Source: RHLJ01 sp965247355
GTDB taxonomy: Bacteria > Bacteroidota > Rhodothermia > Balneolales > Balneolaceae
Reading direction: 5' to 3'
Assembly (NCBI GenBank): GCA_965247355.1
Contig: OZ252011.1
Coordinates: forward strand, 434,001-498,000
DNA: 64,000 bases
In this document: positions 44,974 to 53,757 of the stretch, one piece after another
Numbering within the stretch: position 1 is the stretch's first letter
Layout of the letters: every line of letters begins with the position of its first letter
Position numbers and translations under genes: made by a program
The notes under the pieces: model-generated
Seen by the model: only the letters and a program-made list of their open reading frames with translations
The model's database searches: none
What the model was told of the DNA's origin: nothing

Positions 44974-45585
44974 ATGAGTACTACCATTACTTCACCAATT
45001 ACTGAAGATGTGATTGATCAGGCTTATTCCTACGATACCTTTAATTCGATTATTGAAAAATTATTAGAACGGGATGAAGTCACTGATCAAAACAATACCG
45101 AAAGCAATCTTAATTACACTAAACTTAACATCCAGAGAACATCCCGATGGGATAAACGAGGGATTATTCTTCCTGAAGTACAGGAAGTGATCAGGAATAT
45201 AAATCGAACACAAACATGGTTAGTGATCACAGAAGGCTGGTGCGGTGATTCTGCACAGATTCTGCCATTTATTAATAAAATGGCAGAGTTGAATCCGCTT
45301 ATCACGCTAAAAGTGATTCTGAGAAATGAATACCCGGAAGTGATGGATGCTTTTCTTACCGATGGAAAGAGTCGGTCAATTCCTAAAGTCATTATTCTTG
45401 ATACTGAAACCCTGGAAGTGCTGGGCGACTGGGGACCAAGACCTTTAGCAACTCAAAGGCGATATCTGGATGAAAGAGCTAATCCTGAAATAGGTGGAAA
45501 AGAAGCTGCTAAGAATCTACATATTTGGTATGCCAGAGATAAGGGAGTTACATCTCAGAAAGAGTTTGCTTCTATTCTGAAGTAA
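44974..45585 (+). CDS. Thioredoxin-family protein with CGDS active site
   Basis: 203 residues, no signal peptide. The C-terminal half has a thioredoxin fold, TEGWCGDSAQILPF, with a single active-site cysteine (CGDS instead of CxxC), then a cis-Pro loop in SIPKVIILD. It probably forms mixed disulphides or binds a cofactor rather than acting as a dithiol reductase. It lies 51 bases after UbiA. Confidence 0.88.
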   Translation: MSTTITSPITEDVIDQAYSYDTFNSIIEKLLERDEVTDQNNTESNLNYTKLNIQRTSRWDKRGIILPEVQEVIRNINRTQTWLVITEGWCGDSAQILPFINKMAELNPLITLKVILRNEYPEVMDAFLTDGKSRSIPKVIILDTETLEVLGDWGPRPLATQRRYLDERANPEIGGKEAAKNLHIWYARDKGVTSQKEFASILK

Positions 45586-45658
45586 ATCCATAGTTTAATT
45601 GAGTTGTTGGCTAAGGTTGTTTTACATTACAGGCAACAACTGCTGGCTGACAGAATCA

Positions 45659-46843
45659 ATGACAAATCTTGATAAATTTAAAAAGAGCGTTGCTCAAACG
45701 AGTGATGCGCCCATCGGACTTGAAATCAGTCATGCAGAAGGTCCGTTTCTCTATACCACCGATGGTAAGCGCTATGTGGATTTTATCTCAGGGATTGCAG
45801 TAAGTAGCCTTGGTCATCGACATCCAAAAGTGATAAAAGCCATTAAAGAGCAGGTTGATAAACACCTGCATGTGATGGTGTATGGAGAATTTATTCAAAA
45901 GCCTCAGCTCGAATTCGCGGAGCTTCTCACCAGTATTTTGCCTGATAAACTGGATCAGGTCTATTTTGTGAATAGTGGGACGGAAGCTAACGAAGGAGCT
46001 CTGAAACTTGCAAAAAAGCACACCGGAAGATCCAAATTAGTCGCCTTCAAAAATAGTTATCATGGAGATACTCACGGTTCACTCAGTGTAACCGGCAGAG
46101 ATGTGTATCGCGATCCATATCTGCCATTGTTGCCGGATGTTCATTTTATGGAGTTCAATTCTTTTGAAGGATTGGAAGCTATCGACGATAAAACGGCTGC
46201 TGTAATTATGGAGCCGATCCAGGGAGAAGGGGGGATTATCCCATCAGATAAAAAGTGGCTCAAAGAAATCAGAAAACGGTGTGATGAAGCCGGTGCTTTA
46301 TTGATTTATGATGAAATCCAGTCTGGATTTGGGCGTACAGGAAAGATGTTTGCCTTCGAACATTATGGAATAGCTCCTGATATTTTATGTCTTGCAAAGG
46401 CAATGTCGGGCGGAATGCCGATGGGTGCTTTTGTTGCTTCAAAAGAAATTTTCGAGGCCTTTATGTACAATCCGCCTCTCAATCATGTGACTACCTTTGG
46501 TGGGCACCCTGTGAGTTGTGCAGCTGCTCTGGCCAACCTGAATGAATTACTTTCAGGTGACTATCTGGAAAAAGCTAAACTCATTGAAAAGAAAACCAAA
46601 GAGAAGTTAAAGGGGAAAGGAATTGTTGAAGTAAGAGGTAAAGGAGCAATGCTGGGACTTCAACTGGAGAGCAAAGAGCTTACTCAAAAAGTAGTAGAAC
46701 AGTGTTTCTCTTTAGGAATATTGTTGGGGTGGACCCTCCATTCGGACACCCTCATTCGGTTGGCTCCGCCTCTTATCATTGAAGAAGATCACCTCAATGA
46801 TGTCCTTACGGTAATTATGATGAGTATCGAAAGTAATTGTTAA
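45659..46843 (+). CDS. Class III aminotransferase (acetylornithine/GABA/ornithine type)
   Basis: PLP aminotransferase; ATG at 45659 gives 394 residues (TTG at 45599 adds an unlikely leader). Motifs of fold type I class III are present: FISGIAVSSLGHRHP, YFVNSGTEANEGALKLA, EPIQGEGGIIP and YDEIQSGFGRTG, and the PLP lysine in LCLAKAMSGG. It is followed by a succinate-semialdehyde dehydrogenase-like gene, so a GABA or related omega-amino acid substrate is attractive but unproven. ArgD-like or lysine aminotransferase roles are alternatives. Confidence 0.93.
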   Translation: MTNLDKFKKSVAQTSDAPIGLEISHAEGPFLYTTDGKRYVDFISGIAVSSLGHRHPKVIKAIKEQVDKHLHVMVYGEFIQKPQLEFAELLTSILPDKLDQVYFVNSGTEANEGALKLAKKHTGRSKLVAFKNSYHGDTHGSLSVTGRDVYRDPYLPLLPDVHFMEFNSFEGLEAIDDKTAAVIMEPIQGEGGIIPSDKKWLKEIRKRCDEAGALLIYDEIQSGFGRTGKMFAFEHYGIAPDILCLAKAMSGGMPMGAFVASKEIFEAFMYNPPLNHVTTFGGHPVSCAAALANLNELLSGDYLEKAKLIEKKTKEKLKGKGIVEVRGKGAMLGLQLESKELTQKVVEQCFSLGILLGWTLHSDTLIRLAPPLIIEEDHLNDVLTVIMMSIESNC

Positions 46844-46957
46844 TCATAGTTCTGTTTTCCGAATCTTGGTAAATGGAACAAAAAACGTTTTAATCCTTTT
46901 ATTATATATAGGATCAGGAATTCTTTAACGATTAACAATTCAACGAATAACTAAATC

Positions 46958-48319
46958 ATGAAGACGATAAATCCCGCTACCGGAGAAGTAATCAAAGAAT
47001 ATGCGAATACCAGCTTCGAGGAATTCGAGGGAATTGTTTACAGAGCAAATGAAGCCCAGGAGCAATGGTCAAAACTTGACTATCCGGTCAGGGCTCCATA
47101 TCTGAAGAAAATCGCGAGATTGCTCAAAGAGAATAAGAATGAGCTAGCTGAATTGATGGCTAAAGAAATGGGTAAGCCTTTAGCTCAGGGAGTTGGAGAA
47201 ATTGAGAAATGTGCCTGGGTATGTGAATTTTATGCAGATAAGGCGGTCAAATTTTTAGGCCGAAAGTTCATCAAAACGGAGGCAAACAGAAGCTATGTTT
47301 CGTTCGAGCCACTGGGAACTGTTTTATCGATAATGCCATGGAATTTCCCATTCTGGCAATTGTTTCGCTTTGGAGCTCCGGCGTTGATGGCAGGGAACGC
47401 GGTAATTTTAAAGCATGCTGAAGTAACCACAGGTTGTGCATTGAAGATTGAAGAAATAATTCATGAGTCGGGAATTCCTAGTGATCTCTTTCGCACTATT
47501 CTGGTTGAGAATGATGATATGAAACCAGTCATTCAGCATGATGGCATTGCCGCAGTAACGTTAACAGGTAGTACAAAAGCGGGGAAAATAGTGGCAAGTC
47601 AGGCCGGAGAAGCTCTCAAGAAAACGGTATTGGAATTAGGAGGGAGTGATCCGTATCTGATTCTGGAAGATGCCGACATTCAAAAAGCAGCAGAAACCTG
47701 CGCAACTTCAAGACTTATAAATTCAGGTCAAAGTTGTATCGCTGCAAAACGATTTATAGTCACAGAAAAAGTATACGATGAATTTCTGGATGCTTTCAAA
47801 AAAGAGCTTGATAAAAGGGTAGTTGGAGATCCGGTAAATGAAAGTACGGATATTGGACCGATGGCACGTCAGGATCTCAGGGACACCCTTCACAATCAGG
47901 TTAGCAAAAGTATAGAATTAGGTGCGAAACCATTGATAGGATGCGAAAAACTAGAAGGAAATGGGGCTTATTATCCGGTAAGTATTCTCACCGATGTTAA
48001 GGAAGGAATGCCGGCTTACGAAGAGGAACTATTCGGACCGGTAGCGTCGGTTATAAAAGTAAAAGACTCCAACGAAGCTATCGCTGTAGCTAATGATACT
48101 CAGTATGGATTAGGGGCAGCTGTCTTTTCATCTCACAGAGAGAAAGCAGAGCAAATTGCGGTTAATCAACTTAAAGCCGGATGCGTATTTGTAAACGAAT
48201 ATGTGAAATCCGATCCCAGACTCCCATTCGGAGGAATCAAAAAATCCGGATATGGGAGAGAACTGGGTCGATACGGAATCCGCGAGTTTGTGAATACAAA
48301 GACGGTATGGGTTGGGTAA
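46958..48319 (+). CDS. NAD(P)-dependent succinate-semialdehyde dehydrogenase family
   Basis: 453-residue aldehyde dehydrogenase. It has MPWNFPFWQLFRFGAPALMAGN, the GSTKAGKIV NAD loop, catalytic Glu in LELGGSDPYLI and catalytic Cys in NSGQSCIAAKR. The length and sequence match the short SSADH (Sad/GabD-like) group. Its position after an aminotransferase suggests oxidation of the resulting semialdehyde to a dicarboxylate. The 114-base gap between them contains no clear terminator. Confidence 0.92.
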   Translation: MKTINPATGEVIKEYANTSFEEFEGIVYRANEAQEQWSKLDYPVRAPYLKKIARLLKENKNELAELMAKEMGKPLAQGVGEIEKCAWVCEFYADKAVKFLGRKFIKTEANRSYVSFEPLGTVLSIMPWNFPFWQLFRFGAPALMAGNAVILKHAEVTTGCALKIEEIIHESGIPSDLFRTILVENDDMKPVIQHDGIAAVTLTGSTKAGKIVASQAGEALKKTVLELGGSDPYLILEDADIQKAAETCATSRLINSGQSCIAAKRFIVTEKVYDEFLDAFKKELDKRVVGDPVNESTDIGPMARQDLRDTLHNQVSKSIELGAKPLIGCEKLEGNGAYYPVSILTDVKEGMPAYEEELFGPVASVIKVKDSNEAIAVANDTQYGLGAAVFSSHREKAEQIAVNQLKAGCVFVNEYVKSDPRLPFGGIKKSGYGRELGRYGIREFVNTKTVWVG

Positions 48320-48331
48320 ATTAGAAATTCA

Positions 48332-48877
48332 TCAACTTTTTCTTTTTTGCTTTTTTAAAGCTTTTCCAGCCCCGTCATGTTCAATAGCCATAATAACAAT
48401 TGGAAAGTTCTGTGCCTCTTTGAATTCCTCTTCAATGTATTTAAGAGCATCTTTTATTGAAGGAGTTCTATCAGGTAAATAAGACTGAAGTTTTTCATTA
48501 GGTACAACAATAATTCCTACTTCAATTGCTCCTTCTTGAAGGCTATTTCGGATGTGAATAATGTCACGAATCAAAAGATCACTTCTAGCTGAAACTTGTA
48601 TCTCAACACCAATTTGAGCGATGAAAGTTCGATTATATCTGACTTTCTTTTGCCAATCAATTCCTCCCGTTGTTGTTTTCTCCCAATCCAAATTACTATC
48701 AAAAGCCTTATCAATAAGCTTTCTTAATTCTGCACCGCCATTAGCATCTTTTTCTTCTAACAAGTTGATTTCAAGATTTACAAGAAGTTCTTGTATCTCT
48801 ATGAATAAATCAGCTAACCCTAATTTGGTAATACGTTCCCTAGAGCCCCCGTAAAATTTTAAGTCAGTAATTTTCAT
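48332..48877 (-). CDS. BglII-family type II restriction endonuclease
   Basis: 181 residues. The active-site core is Glu92-x-Gln94 in VEIQVSARSDLL, with preceding acidic Asp74, resembling the unusual ExQ catalytic motif of BglII/BstYI. Helical N-terminus and small size fit these. It overlaps the methyltransferase gene by four bases, confirming a restriction-modification operon. Specificity might be RGATCY/AGATCT or related, but this is a guess from family alone. Confidence 0.75.
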   Translation of the reverse strand: MKITDLKFYGGSRERITKLGLADLFIEIQELLVNLEINLLEEKDANGGAELRKLIDKAFDSNLDWEKTTTGGIDWQKKVRYNRTFIAQIGVEIQVSARSDLLIRDIIHIRNSLQEGAIEVGIIVVPNEKLQSYLPDRTPSIKDALKYIEEEFKEAQNFPIVIMAIEHDGAGKALKKQKRKS

Positions 48878-49698
48878 GCTACATTAGAATGTAAAATTTC
48901 TTCCATGTCTATTTCAGGTTCGTTTTTTAGAGAATTAGGATATTCTTCTTTGAATCGAGTTAAGATATGTTCTACATCAAACAGCTCTATTCCAATCCAC
49001 CTTCTACCGAGTTTTTGAGCGGCTTGAAATGTTGAACCACCACCTCCAAAAGGATCAAATACGATATCATTTTCGTTGGTAGATATTTCAATTGCCCTTT
49101 CGGGTATAATTAATTTAAGCTCATTTACTCCAGGTCTTACCTTGTATTTTTTATGTCTATTTGGTGATGTGTCCGTCCAAATATCAGTAAGATTTACACC
49201 AAGAGGATTCATTTTATCACGGTGTCCTCCATAGTCTGGGATTTCACCTCCACAGTGTCGACATGTAGGAATAGGTGTTCTTTGATTGTTAAAGATTTTT
49301 GGATCACCTTTTGTATAGTAAAGCATACCATAATGTGCAGGGTATAGTCTATTGCCTCTTCGAAAAGTTGATTTCATTGTAATTGCAATCCAATGCCTGA
49401 AATCGAGAGATTCATTCAAAAAATTTCCGAATTTGATATTTAACTCTGGAGTAGCATAAAGAAAAAAAGCGCCACCAGGTTTTAAAACCCTAGCACATTC
49501 TTGAATCCATGTATTACACCAGTTAAAATATTCTTCTTCATCTAGGCTATCTTCATATCCATTTTTATAATCTTTCCCAAGATTAAAGGGTGGATCTGCA
49601 AATACACAGTCAATACTTTCAGATTTCATTGATCCTAAAAGTTCCAGACAATCTCCTTGAAATAAAATTCCTTTATCTGTAGTAAAATGTTCTTTCAT
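48874..49698 (-). CDS. Type II DNA methyltransferase (beta class)
   Basis: 274-residue site-specific methyltransferase. Catalytic motif IV DPPF (Asp35-Phe38, in FADPPFNLG) comes first and the SAM-binding motif VFDPFGGGGST near residue 215 last, which is the beta-class order. It contains a TCRHCGGEIPDYGGHRDKMN segment, possibly a metal-binding knuckle in the target recognition region. It protects DNA from the co-transcribed BglII-like nuclease. N6-adenine or N4-cytosine methylation is possible with DPPF. Confidence 0.9.
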   Translation of the reverse strand: MKEHFTTDKGILFQGDCLELLGSMKSESIDCVFADPPFNLGKDYKNGYEDSLDEEEYFNWCNTWIQECARVLKPGGAFFLYATPELNIKFGNFLNESLDFRHWIAITMKSTFRRGNRLYPAHYGMLYYTKGDPKIFNNQRTPIPTCRHCGGEIPDYGGHRDKMNPLGVNLTDIWTDTSPNRHKKYKVRPGVNELKLIIPERAIEISTNENDIVFDPFGGGGSTFQAAQKLGRRWIGIELFDVEHILTRFKEEYPNSLKNEPEIDMEEILHSNVA

Positions 49699-49758
49699 AG
49701 AACTAATATAAAGGTCTAGTTTATTCGATACACTTTTTATTTAACTCCAATAATCTAA

Positions 49759-50397
49759 CTAAAATTTAAAACCAAAATGAAGTCCGGGTTCAAACAGGAA
49801 ATAATTTGGCCAATTGTCCTCTACCTGTTCAAATGAGTCAGGAAGATTGGTATTTACAGGCCAATAGTTAATAACAACAGATGGTTCTATAAACCAGCGC
49901 TTTTTAGCGAATTCAAATCTGTATCCGGTTCTGAACTGAGTCCATAACATAAATCCTGATTGAATTTTTTGGTCGGCTTCATCATAATAGTTTTGAAGAA
50001 ATGGTGTGGCCTGTATGGTTGAATAAAGTCCTTTCCAATGAAAGCGCTGATATCCGAATCCAACACCAAAAGATCGGGCTTTACCCGGATATGCATCATC
50101 TGAAGAATCCCAGTATTGCTTTCCAAGTGGATGATAGTATGCCCAGGTAATTGCCTCAGCGATGATGGCATCCTTTGGTGTTAAATAGTAGCTGTAATTC
50201 AATTGGAAATATTGTGGAGGTTCTTCAGTATCTAAATTCCCAAGTAGAAAAACTGAGCTTCCAATAGAATGTCGCATGAATTCAGTTTGATGTTCATTGT
50301 TTCCGACAGAAGATTCTAGGTCATTGTTTTGTGCTTTAGATTGAAAGGACACAACTAACATTAATGCTGTTGTAAGAGTAAGTATTTTGCTTCGCAT
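49759..50397 (-). CDS. Hypothetical secreted outer-membrane-like protein
   Basis: 212 residues with signal peptide ending FQSKAQ. Repeated amphipathic strands with terminal aromatics (YFQLNYSYYLT, GVGFGYQRFHWKGLYSTIQ, FEPGLHFGFKF) suggest an eight-stranded beta-barrel. It has no recognised family. It lies upstream on the same strand from a Crp-type gene but is separated by 94 bases. Confidence 0.75.
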   Translation of the reverse strand: MRSKILTLTTALMLVVSFQSKAQNNDLESSVGNNEHQTEFMRHSIGSSVFLLGNLDTEEPPQYFQLNYSYYLTPKDAIIAEAITWAYYHPLGKQYWDSSDDAYPGKARSFGVGFGYQRFHWKGLYSTIQATPFLQNYYDEADQKIQSGFMLWTQFRTGYRFEFAKKRWFIEPSVVINYWPVNTNLPDSFEQVEDNWPNYFLFEPGLHFGFKF

Positions 50398-50491
50398 ATC
50401 GTTTTCGTTATTAGTGAATTTGATAATGCAAAGTTAAGAACGGCTTTTAGTCAAAGACGTTCACTTAAGTTAATAAATGAACCAGCTGAAC

Positions 50492-51067
50492 TTATTTATT
50501 CTTCTGGATTCGGGCACGTAACCGGCTAAGCGATTGAGAAGTTATTCCCAGGAAGCTGGCCAACTGATGTTGAGGGACTCTTTGAATTAAATCCGGTCGT
50601 TTATCTAAGAGATTCAGATAGCGTTGTTCGGGAGAGGAGGTTTTAAAGGCATCAAAATCTATTTGTTGCTTAGCCAGAAGTTCTTCAGATAAAAGCATGC
50701 ACATTTTTTCGAACTTGGGGAATTTTGAAAAAATTTCCACTTCCATATCAGGATTTGCCACCGTAAGAATACTGTCTTCCACACAGGCTACATAATATTC
50801 GGAAGGTTCTTTGGTAAGCACACAATTTGGAGTAATACCTTCCAGTTCGGTATAGAAAGCTGTAGTTTTTTCCTCTCCGTCAATGATGTAATAGGTTCTG
50901 AGGCAGCCTTTTAAAACAAAATATCCTTCCGATGATTTTTGTCCCTCTTTAAGAAGAACCGTTCCCCTTTTGTATGATCTAAAGATATCCAGCTCAATAA
51001 GAGCATTTTTCTCTTCTTCGTTTATATCTATGTACCTGGATATGAAATCGAATAGGATGTTTTCCAT
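50492..51067 (-). CDS. Crp/Fnr-family regulator
   Basis: 191 residues. It has a cyclic-nucleotide-binding-like beta-barrel (GTVLLKEGQKSSEGYFVL), a dimer helix and a winged HTH (HQLASFLGITSQSLSRLRARI). The effector is not readable; Bacteroidota Crp proteins of this short type often respond to redox or stress. It lies four bases after the SDR gene and is likely co-transcribed with it. Confidence 0.9.
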   Translation of the reverse strand: MENILFDFISRYIDINEEEKNALIELDIFRSYKRGTVLLKEGQKSSEGYFVLKGCLRTYYIIDGEEKTTAFYTELEGITPNCVLTKEPSEYYVACVEDSILTVANPDMEVEIFSKFPKFEKMCMLLSEELLAKQQIDFDAFKTSSPEQRYLNLLDKRPDLIQRVPQHQLASFLGITSQSLSRLRARIQKNK

Positions 51068-51071
51068 TTAT

Positions 51072-51833
51072 TTAAATCCCTTTAATCCAGCCACCATCTA
51101 CTGGTAGCGAAATTCCGGTGATATAACTTGCTTTCTCGCTGCATAAGAAAGTCACTGCTGCTGCAAATTCTTCCGGTTGAGCAACTCTGCCCAGTGGGAC
51201 ACTTTTTGTAAATGCATCCCAGTTTTCGGCATCACCACGAAGTTCAGTCAGTCGTTCTGTTTCTGTATATCCCGGGAGTACATTATTTACTGTGATATTG
51301 TATGACCCCATTTCGTTGGAGAGGGTTTTCACCAGACCAAGCAAAGAAGCCCGAACAGAATTCGAAAGAACCAGTCCTTCAACCGGTTGTTTGATGGCTT
51401 GAGAAGTAATGGTCACTATTCGTCCCCATTTCTGTTTTTTCATGCTGGGGAGTACGCCTTTGATGATTTCAACGGTGCTTTCCAGTAGGAGTTTATAGGC
51501 AGATTCCCATGCTTTAATAGCGTGATCTTCGAATTGTCCTGCCGGAGGTCCACCCGAGTTTGTAACCAGAATATCGACGGTTCCAAATTTCTCCAAAGCG
51601 GTTTTCAGAATAGCCTTTCTTCCTTCTGGTTCAGAAACATCCCCGGTAACAAAATGAACGGTTCCACCGGTTTTGTCCTCAATTTCTGATTTTGCCGAAA
51701 GTAAATGTTCCTCATTACGACTGCAGATCATGACCTCACATCCTTCCGCTGATAATTCAGTGGCAACCGCCTTCCCTAATCCCTTACTGGAAGCCAGTAT
51801 CAGTGCTTTTCTTCCTTTGATTCCTAAATCCAT
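51072..51833 (-). CDS. Atypical short-chain dehydrogenase
   Basis: 253 residues with Rossmann motif ASSKGLGKAVA, VTNSGGPPAG and the PVDGGW C-terminus. The usual YxxxK catalytic pair is absent: at that place the sequence is SNSVRASLLG, giving Ser and Arg, so the reaction mechanism must differ or it is inactive. Such atypical SDRs are known. Neighbours (Crp regulator) do not reveal the substrate. Confidence 0.85.
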   Translation of the reverse strand: MDLGIKGRKALILASSKGLGKAVATELSAEGCEVMICSRNEEHLLSAKSEIEDKTGGTVHFVTGDVSEPEGRKAILKTALEKFGTVDILVTNSGGPPAGQFEDHAIKAWESAYKLLLESTVEIIKGVLPSMKKQKWGRIVTITSQAIKQPVEGLVLSNSVRASLLGLVKTLSNEMGSYNITVNNVLPGYTETERLTELRGDAENWDAFTKSVPLGRVAQPEEFAAAVTFLCSEKASYITGISLPVDGGWIKGI

Positions 51834-51874
51834 ATCAAATTTTTTAGTGAGATATAAAGTAGTAAATAGAATCG

Positions 51875-52014
51875 GTCATCGCGAGGAGTCCATATAATGA
51901 ACTTTGATTATCATCTTTAACAACGCGGTGATCTCGTGTTATGGAGTTGTTGATGAGAATACTTCGTCGAGGCTGCGAAAAGATAGGTTTATAACAACGG
52001 ACTCCTCGTAATGA
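51875..52014. repeat. Dispersed palindromic repeat, GTCATTGCGAG family
   Basis: GTCATCGCGAGGAGTC at 51875 and GGACTCCTCGTAATGA ending at 52014 form terminal inverted arms around ~105 bases. It occupies the gap between two minus-strand genes and belongs to the same family as 8804-8873. No gene within. Confidence 0.75.
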
Positions 52015-52018
52015 AAGT

Positions 52019-52378
52019 CTATTTTTTCAAATAATCGTCGGTTCCATCAATCCAGTCGGTGCGGGGAGGTGCCCATGTATCGGTTTCTTCCACATCGCCA
52101 ATCATGAGAGCCTTATGAGGAAGATTCCCGGGAATAACCACGGAATCTCCGGCATGTAAATCCATAGGTTCTGAGTCTTCATCTTCAAACCAAAAACGAA
52201 TAGTGCCTTTCTGCACTTGTGTGATTTGCTCGTTCTCGTGAGCATGCATGGGAACTACAAATCCATCTTTAAATTTCATTTTAGCGATCATGATCTTTTC
52301 TCCCCAGATCATTTTACGCTTCATTTTTGGATTTACCTGTTCTTCGGGGACTTCATCCCAGTTTATTTTTTTGATCAT
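52019..52378 (-). CDS. Cupin-domain protein
   Basis: 119-residue small beta-barrel. The cupin motifs are VVPMHAHENEQITQVQKG and GDSVVIPGNLPHKALM, giving His, His, Glu and His ligands typical of a metal-binding cupin. No signal peptide. It could be a dioxygenase or isomerase; not determinable. Separated by 60 bases from another cupin, a secreted lipoprotein, on the same strand. Confidence 0.88.
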   Translation of the reverse strand: MIKKINWDEVPEEQVNPKMKRKMIWGEKIMIAKMKFKDGFVVPMHAHENEQITQVQKGTIRFWFEDEDSEPMDLHAGDSVVIPGNLPHKALMIGDVEETDTWAPPRTDWIDGTDDYLKK

Positions 52379-52439
52379 TGAATTTCTTTTTGGTTAGACA
52401 TTACAATGTCAAAGAAAGCTTAATAAACTACAAATGAAT

Positions 52440-53192
52440 CTAGTGTTCGTGATCTTCTCCGTCCCCATGGTCATGATCATAGGGGTTGTGCATTTTCTTT
52501 TTCGCCTCTTCAGCTAATGCTTTAGCTTCCGGTGTTGAAAACGGGAAATAATCCAATACATCATATTCCCAGACATTCGTTGGGAATATCACCACCAGTT
52601 CAGCAAGATCAGCGCTCAGGTTCTGAAAGGAGTGAGGAACCATTGGTGGAATATTCACGATATATGGTCCGGTTATGGTGAAAATGGAATCACCTAAAGC
52701 ATAAAGGATGGTTTCACCTTCTGTGAGTACATGAGACTCTTCACCGGTATGAGTGTGCATAGGTGGTGCTCCGCCGGGTGCGGTATAGGTTATTCCTATA
52801 GTAAGATTTTGGTAACCGTGTCTTTGACCTTCCATCACATGAACGTACTCACCGGGACCGGGATTAATTACGGTAAGGTCATCTTTTGAAAGAGCAAAAT
52901 CGGATACTTTATCCATTGCAGGAGGAGTAAAAGTCCCAGGAATTTTTCGATTCTCTAAAATTCCATGCGAATGATGTTGTGCATGCAGTGCTTTTCTCTG
53001 TTCATCAATGTCACTGATTAGTTCACCGTGTTCAATTCGCTGACCTTCTGCCGCATCAGATTCAGTATAAGTTACTGTTGGTTCCGGAGGAAGCTCTGAT
53101 ACTTCCGGCTCGGTTTCTACCCTCTGGCAGGCTAACATTGTGATTATTATTAATACTGATGTTAATCCTTTATTAAAATTTATTGTCCCCAT
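52440..53192 (-). CDS. Cupin-domain lipoprotein
   Basis: 250 residues with lipobox MLAC near residue 21, so envelope-anchored. The cupin motifs TYTAPGGAPPMHTHTGEESHVL and GPYIVNIPPMVPHSF supply His/Glu metal ligands. A His/Asp-rich tail (NPYDHDHGDGEDHEH) could bind metal. Next to a second cupin. Probable oxidoreductase or metal-binding role, unproven. Confidence 0.85.
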   Translation of the reverse strand: MGTINFNKGLTSVLIIITMLACQRVETEPEVSELPPEPTVTYTESDAAEGQRIEHGELISDIDEQRKALHAQHHSHGILENRKIPGTFTPPAMDKVSDFALSKDDLTVINPGPGEYVHVMEGQRHGYQNLTIGITYTAPGGAPPMHTHTGEESHVLTEGETILYALGDSIFTITGPYIVNIPPMVPHSFQNLSADLAELVVIFPTNVWEYDVLDYFPFSTPEAKALAEEAKKKMHNPYDHDHGDGEDHEH

Positions 53193-53757
53193 AATATTTT
53201 TAGCTAATTTAATAATAATGAAAGTTCCATATAACTAATAAATTTAACAGATTCAATAGTTATGAGATACTTTTAGAGAAAATTATTACCGCCAGTGATT
53301 TGCACTAATATTCTGTTCAACTTATTACTTAAGATTATAGCAATCCATGGTATTTAATATCAACTTCAGGATAATTTTTTTAGAAGAAGAAGGAAGAGCT
53401 TAAAAGTGTTGAAATGCAGTTGGGTTATTATCAAAATCTTTTTGAAGCTTATAAGGAACTACGAGACTATCGATCTTAGTGATTGCATCCAAGTAATTTT
53501 TTTTAGCAGTTTTCTGATTATAAAATTATTGAACTAAATGTGTCAGATTATTAACAGAGTAACAATCAAACTCAATGGGAAATGTGAGAGTAACAGAGTA
53601 AAAAATAGTATACTATTTTATAATAGTCTCAAATATAAATCACATGGATATTTGAGACTCTTAAGTTGATTATTTTTTACTCTTTATTTGGTTGTTGTAT
53701 TGACACAATGCTGGTTATCATTTATTCAAAAAGGGATATGTATTGAATTCAACAAAT
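53193..53757. other. Gene-poor AT-rich gap with a short coding-like fragment
   Basis: 565 bases without a convincing gene. A frame from 53384 to a stop at 53479-53481 reads KKKEELKSVEMQLGYYQ... (about 32 codons, helical, with an internal ATG at 53414) and may be the tail of a decayed gene. Downstream it contains the nested inverted repeats listed separately, and probably the promoter of the TPR regulator. Confidence 0.5.
53596..53682. promoter_or_regulatory. Nested inverted repeats upstream of the TPR regulator
   Basis: Three perfect palindromes are nested. Outer arms GAGTAAAAAATA (53596-53607) and TATTTTTTACTC (53671-53682); inner arms AGTCTCAAATAT (53625-53636) and ATATTTGAGACT (53648-53659); an 18-base palindrome AAAATAGTATACTATTTT at 53602-53619. 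The 3' edge is 75 bases from the regulator ATG, so it is a candidate operator or attenuator. Confidence 0.7.
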
